From positions 1 to 64,000 of the forward strand of contig VFLI01000031.1 in NCBI GenBank assembly GCA_009885105.1: a stretch of DNA of 64,000 nucleotides, given 5' to 3'. The notes beneath the pieces were generated by a model. It saw only the letters and a program-made list of their open reading frames with translations. It had not been told where the DNA came from and searched no databases. Shown here in pieces: positions 61,631 to 64,000 of the stretch. Each line of letters opens with the position of its first letter. The stretch's first letter is position 1. The position numbers and the translations under genes were made by a program. Source of the stretch: Spirochaetia bacterium. GTDB lineage: Bacteria; Spirochaetota; Leptospiria; Leptospirales; Leptonemataceae.

Positions 61631-63054
61631 ATCGGCGCTGCGTCCTGTGATCGGACTTTATGAAATCGAATTGTATTGGTTTCTTTTTTCTGGCCCAGAG
61701 GAATCGCCGCGACGACAATCACGGGATCGCCGGCTTCAGCCCGCTTTTTCTGGATCAAACAGCCGTCGGCCATACGGATCTGTGTTTCCATGTCCGATTT
61801 CTCCAGGATTTTCACCGGAATGACCCCGCGAAGAACGTTCAGCCTTCGCAGAGTCGGTTCGTGCGCGCTCAGAGCCAGAATCGGGATGCTGGGTCTCCAT
61901 TTTGAGAGAAGAAGGGCCGTTACGCCGGAACCGGCCAGAGCTATGATCGCCTTTGCATGGATTCGTTCCGCCGCGCTGACAGCGGCGCCCGCGGCCCCCG
62001 CCGCAAAGGTCATGATGTCGGCGTCAAATTCCGGGACGGAATGCGGCAGGATCGATTCGGCCTCCTGCACGATCCGGGCCATCGCATCCACCGCTTCTGT
62101 CGGATATTTGCCGGTGGCAGTTTCTTCAGAAAGCATCACGGCGTCCGTTCCGTCCAGAACGGCATTGGCCACATCGGACACTTCCGCGCGCGAAGGCCGG
62201 GGAGAATTCACCATCGACCCCAGCATCTGTGTGGCCACAATCACCCATTTGCCCCGCACGGCGGCCTTCTGCAGTATTTTCTTCTGCAATACGGGAATCG
62301 TTTCGAAATTCATCTCCACTCCCAGATCGCCGCGGGCTATCATTACACCGTCGGACGCGTCGAGTATGGCGTCCAGGTTCTCCAGCGCTTCCGGTCTCTC
62401 CAGCTTGGCCATCACAGGAATTTTCTTTCCGAGCAGAAGCCGGCGCGCCTGATTCAGGTCCTCAACCGACCGCACGAAAGAAATGGCGACCATGTCAATG
62501 TCGCTTTCAGAAATGAATGCCAGATCCGCCACATCTTTCTCCGTCAGAGTTTCCACGGACATGCGTGTCCCGGGCATGTTGAGTCCTTTGTGCGAGAACA
62601 GAAGCCCGCCCGTTATGACGCGGCAGAGAACCTCTTTTCCCTGGATTTTTTCAACATGAAGCTCAATTGTGCCTTCGGCCAGGAGAATTCGCGTGCCCGG
62701 TCCTGCGTCTCTGGTTAAGAATTGATACGAAGTATTTGCGATTTTTGCGCTGCCCGTTTCCACATCCTCGCCGGTGAGAATGAATTGTTCGCCTTCAATA
62801 AGACGAGCCCCCTCACGGGGCATGTTTCCCACTCGAATTTTTGGTCCCTGTATATCCGCAAGAATCGGAATATGAACATTGAGAATTTTTGATGCTGCCC
62901 GCACTGCGTCGATATGAGGCTGGTGCGCATTGCCGTCTCCGTGAGAAAAATTCACGCGAAAACAGTCCACACCGGCATTGATCAGGTCCGTAATTTCCTG
63001 CGGCGCAAAAGAGGACGGTCCGAGAGTCGCGATTATCTTGGTTGAATTCTGCAT
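61627..63054 (-). CDS. pyk: Pyruvate kinase
   Basis: Protein of 475 residues from ATG 63054 (open frame to 63087). Motifs: STKIIATLGPSSFAPQEITD, CFRVNFSHGDGNAHQ, MAKLERPEALENLDAILDAS, DGVMIARGDLGVEMNFETIP, AAVRGKWVIVATQMLGSMVN and GTDAVMLSEETATGKYPTEA. It converts PEP and ADP to pyruvate and ATP. The catalytic lysine (AKLE) and metal acid residues are present. Confidence 0.96.
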   Translation of the reverse strand: MQNSTKIIATLGPSSFAPQEITDLINAGVDCFRVNFSHGDGNAHQPHIDAVRAASKILNVHIPILADIQGPKIRVGNMPREGARLIEGEQFILTGEDVETGSAKIANTSYQFLTRDAGPGTRILLAEGTIELHVEKIQGKEVLCRVITGGLLFSHKGLNMPGTRMSVETLTEKDVADLAFISESDIDMVAISFVRSVEDLNQARRLLLGKKIPVMAKLERPEALENLDAILDASDGVMIARGDLGVEMNFETIPVLQKKILQKAAVRGKWVIVATQMLGSMVNSPRPSRAEVSDVANAVLDGTDAVMLSEETATGKYPTEAVDAMARIVQEAESILPHSVPEFDADIMTFAAGAAGAAVSAAERIHAKAIIALAGSGVTALLLSKWRPSIPILALSAHEPTLRRLNVLRGVIPVKILEKSDMETQIRMADGCLIQKKRAEAGDPVIVVAAIPLGQKKETNTIRFHKVRSQDAAPI

Positions 63055-63105
63055 GAGACTTCCTGATAAAATATTAGAATGTAGCATCCGGCGGGCGGGG
63101 CACGG

Positions 63106-63771
63106 TTACATCCTCTGCATTTCATCCGATTCGTGGATAAAAAATCCGGCCTGTCCCGATTTTGAAAATTTGTGCATGCACTGTGCGACTTTTTCCGCGC
63201 GGATGGGGCGAAGTTTCAGAAGCGGCCCCGACAGAAGAAATCCGAACATTCCTGTCAGTTTCAGTCCGATTTCCTCGCCTGTTCTGGATTCGCCGCGATG
63301 TCCCAGCAGGAGCGAAGGGCGAAACACATGCACGGCGGGGATTTTTATTTTTCGCAGCGCGCTCTCAAGCTCGCCTTTGACGCGATTGTAGAAAACCAGG
63401 GAATGCGGATCGGAGCCGAGAGCCGTGATGATATAAAAACTGCCGGCGCCGCTTTTCTCGGCGAGCCTTGCCGCTTCCAGGGGATAAACAAAATCGACCT
63501 GGCGGAACGCTTCCTGCGAGCCGGCTTTTTTGATTGTGGTGCCCAGGCAGCAGAACACATCCTGAACCCGGAACAGATCGGGAAATTCGGAGAGCCGGTT
63601 GAGATCCAGGACCTTCTCCAGAAGCTTTCCGTCCGCGCCGTCGGCCCGGTCTGTTTTCTGTCTGACTACAGTGATGATCGATTCATATTCCGGATCGGCC
63701 AGCAGCAGATCCAGCAGATGTCGGCCCGTCAGGCCCGTTGATCCCAGTATCAGGGCGCTTTTTATTACCAT
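63106..63771 (-). CDS. NAD(P)-binding Rossmann protein (HTATIP2-like)
   Basis: Protein of 221 residues from ATG 63771; the frame opens at 63843 but the first 24 residues are not family-like. MVIKSALILGSTGLTGRHLL is the glycine-rich nucleotide loop; VFCCLGTTIKKAGSQEAFRQ, VDFVYPLEAARLAEKSGAGS, FYIITALGSDPHSLVFYNRV, KGELESAL and VFRPSLLLGHRGESRTGE match atypical short-chain dehydrogenases of the HTATIP2 type, found widely in bacteria. Oxidoreductase activity unproved. Confidence 0.82.
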   Translation of the reverse strand: MVIKSALILGSTGLTGRHLLDLLLADPEYESIITVVRQKTDRADGADGKLLEKVLDLNRLSEFPDLFRVQDVFCCLGTTIKKAGSQEAFRQVDFVYPLEAARLAEKSGAGSFYIITALGSDPHSLVFYNRVKGELESALRKIKIPAVHVFRPSLLLGHRGESRTGEEIGLKLTGMFGFLLSGPLLKLRPIRAEKVAQCMHKFSKSGQAGFFIHESDEMQRM

Positions 63772-63826
63772 AGTTAACCTGTCCTGTTCATGCACTGTAA
63801 AGATACCGAGGTCGCGGGGAAGGGAT

Positions 63827-63919
63827 AAGCCACGAAAATTCACGAAAGGCGCCGAAAGGGGAGGAGTGACAACGAGGACTATCTTCTTTCGTATTTTTCG
63901 TGCCCTTTCGTGGCAGCTT
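63827..63919. repeat. Long hairpin repeat, family D
   Basis: Left arm 63827-63861 (AAGCCACGAAAATTCACGAA and on) pairs with the right arm 63886-63919 (CTTTCGTATTTTTCGTGCCC and on). The CACGAAA core recurs in the arms. Nothing else is recognisable in 63772-64000 apart from a very short minus-strand frame (63919-63987) that is not convincing. Confidence 0.8.
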
Positions 63920-64000
63920 CATCTTTTCGGCGGATCGGGCCACAGTTTTTTCCGAAAAAAGTAACAGGCTTCCACTCTGTCTCTCATAATTTTTTTGATT

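Noticed and set aside
61957-62718. 253-residue plus-strand frame
   Set aside because: Antisense shadow of pyruvate kinase.
63919-63987. 22-residue frame on the minus strand at the window end
   Set aside because: Too short and overlaps repeat DNA; may be the edge of a gene outside the window but nothing supports this.

Overview
The window reads as about 64 kb of chromosome from a spirochaete of the Leptospirales. The best lineage marker is an OmpL1 porin homologue (58933-59934). It is backed by a spirochaetal flagellar block (fliI, fliJ-like, flbB-like), many lipoproteins, SpvB/RHS polymorphic-toxin-like proteins with internal membrane segments, and leptospiral-style outer-membrane barrels. 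By eye the base composition is near 50 % GC, higher than pathogenic Leptospira and closer to Leptonema/Turneriella-type organisms. The exact species cannot be fixed from the sequence alone.

Layout. 1-10.9 kb: an NHL-repeat lipoprotein, a 2287-residue SpvB/FG-GAP/RHS protein, several small secreted or lipoprotein genes, a second promoterless RHS tip cassette carrying a near-copy of the RHS core, and a barrel-like secreted protein. 11-25.3 kb: mainly housekeeping genes (pyridoxamine-oxidase-fold protein, RNase R, the t6A genes tsaB and tsaE, an outer-membrane barrel, an SGNH-hydrolase lipoprotein, an alpha/beta hydrolase, a malic enzyme-phosphotransacetylase fusion, purN, a decayed nitrate/nitrite transporter, purH). 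25.3-27.2 kb: lipoprotein genes, one broken by a nonsense codon and a frameshift. 27.2-33.2 kb: a tightly overlapping minus-strand operon (methyltransferase fragment, methyltransferase, PaaK/CapK-like adenylating enzyme, membrane adenylate cyclase, PEP-synthase/rifampicin-phosphotransferase-like enzyme).

33-45 kb is accessory: metal and sulfur stress genes (DUF411 protein, small Cys/His-rich secreted proteins, rhodanese-thioredoxin lipoprotein, DsrE-like protein, ArsR-rhodanese regulator, heavy-metal RND pump with its outer-membrane channel). Interspersed are several genes reduced by internal deletion to their two ends (sulfide:quinone-oxidoreductase-like, cystathionine-gamma-synthase-like, and a conserved protein of unknown function). 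45-64 kb returns to core functions: an inactive-looking S41/PDZ lipoprotein, aroC, a six-hairpin glycosidase-like protein, the flagellar block, a SpoIIE-type phosphatase, PTS enzyme I, two methyltransferases, an RluA-type pseudouridine synthase, ompL1, a GT-C-like membrane protein, pyruvate kinase and an NAD-binding protein.

The most unusual pattern is a set of dispersed long hairpin repeats of at least four sequence families. They sit at gene borders and in several places have become part of the genes: one supplies the last codons of tsaB, and two others appear to encode lipoprotein signal peptides. A second theme is gene decay by clean internal deletion in the metal/sulfur island. No tRNA, rRNA, CRISPR array, insertion-sequence transposase or prophage was recognised.
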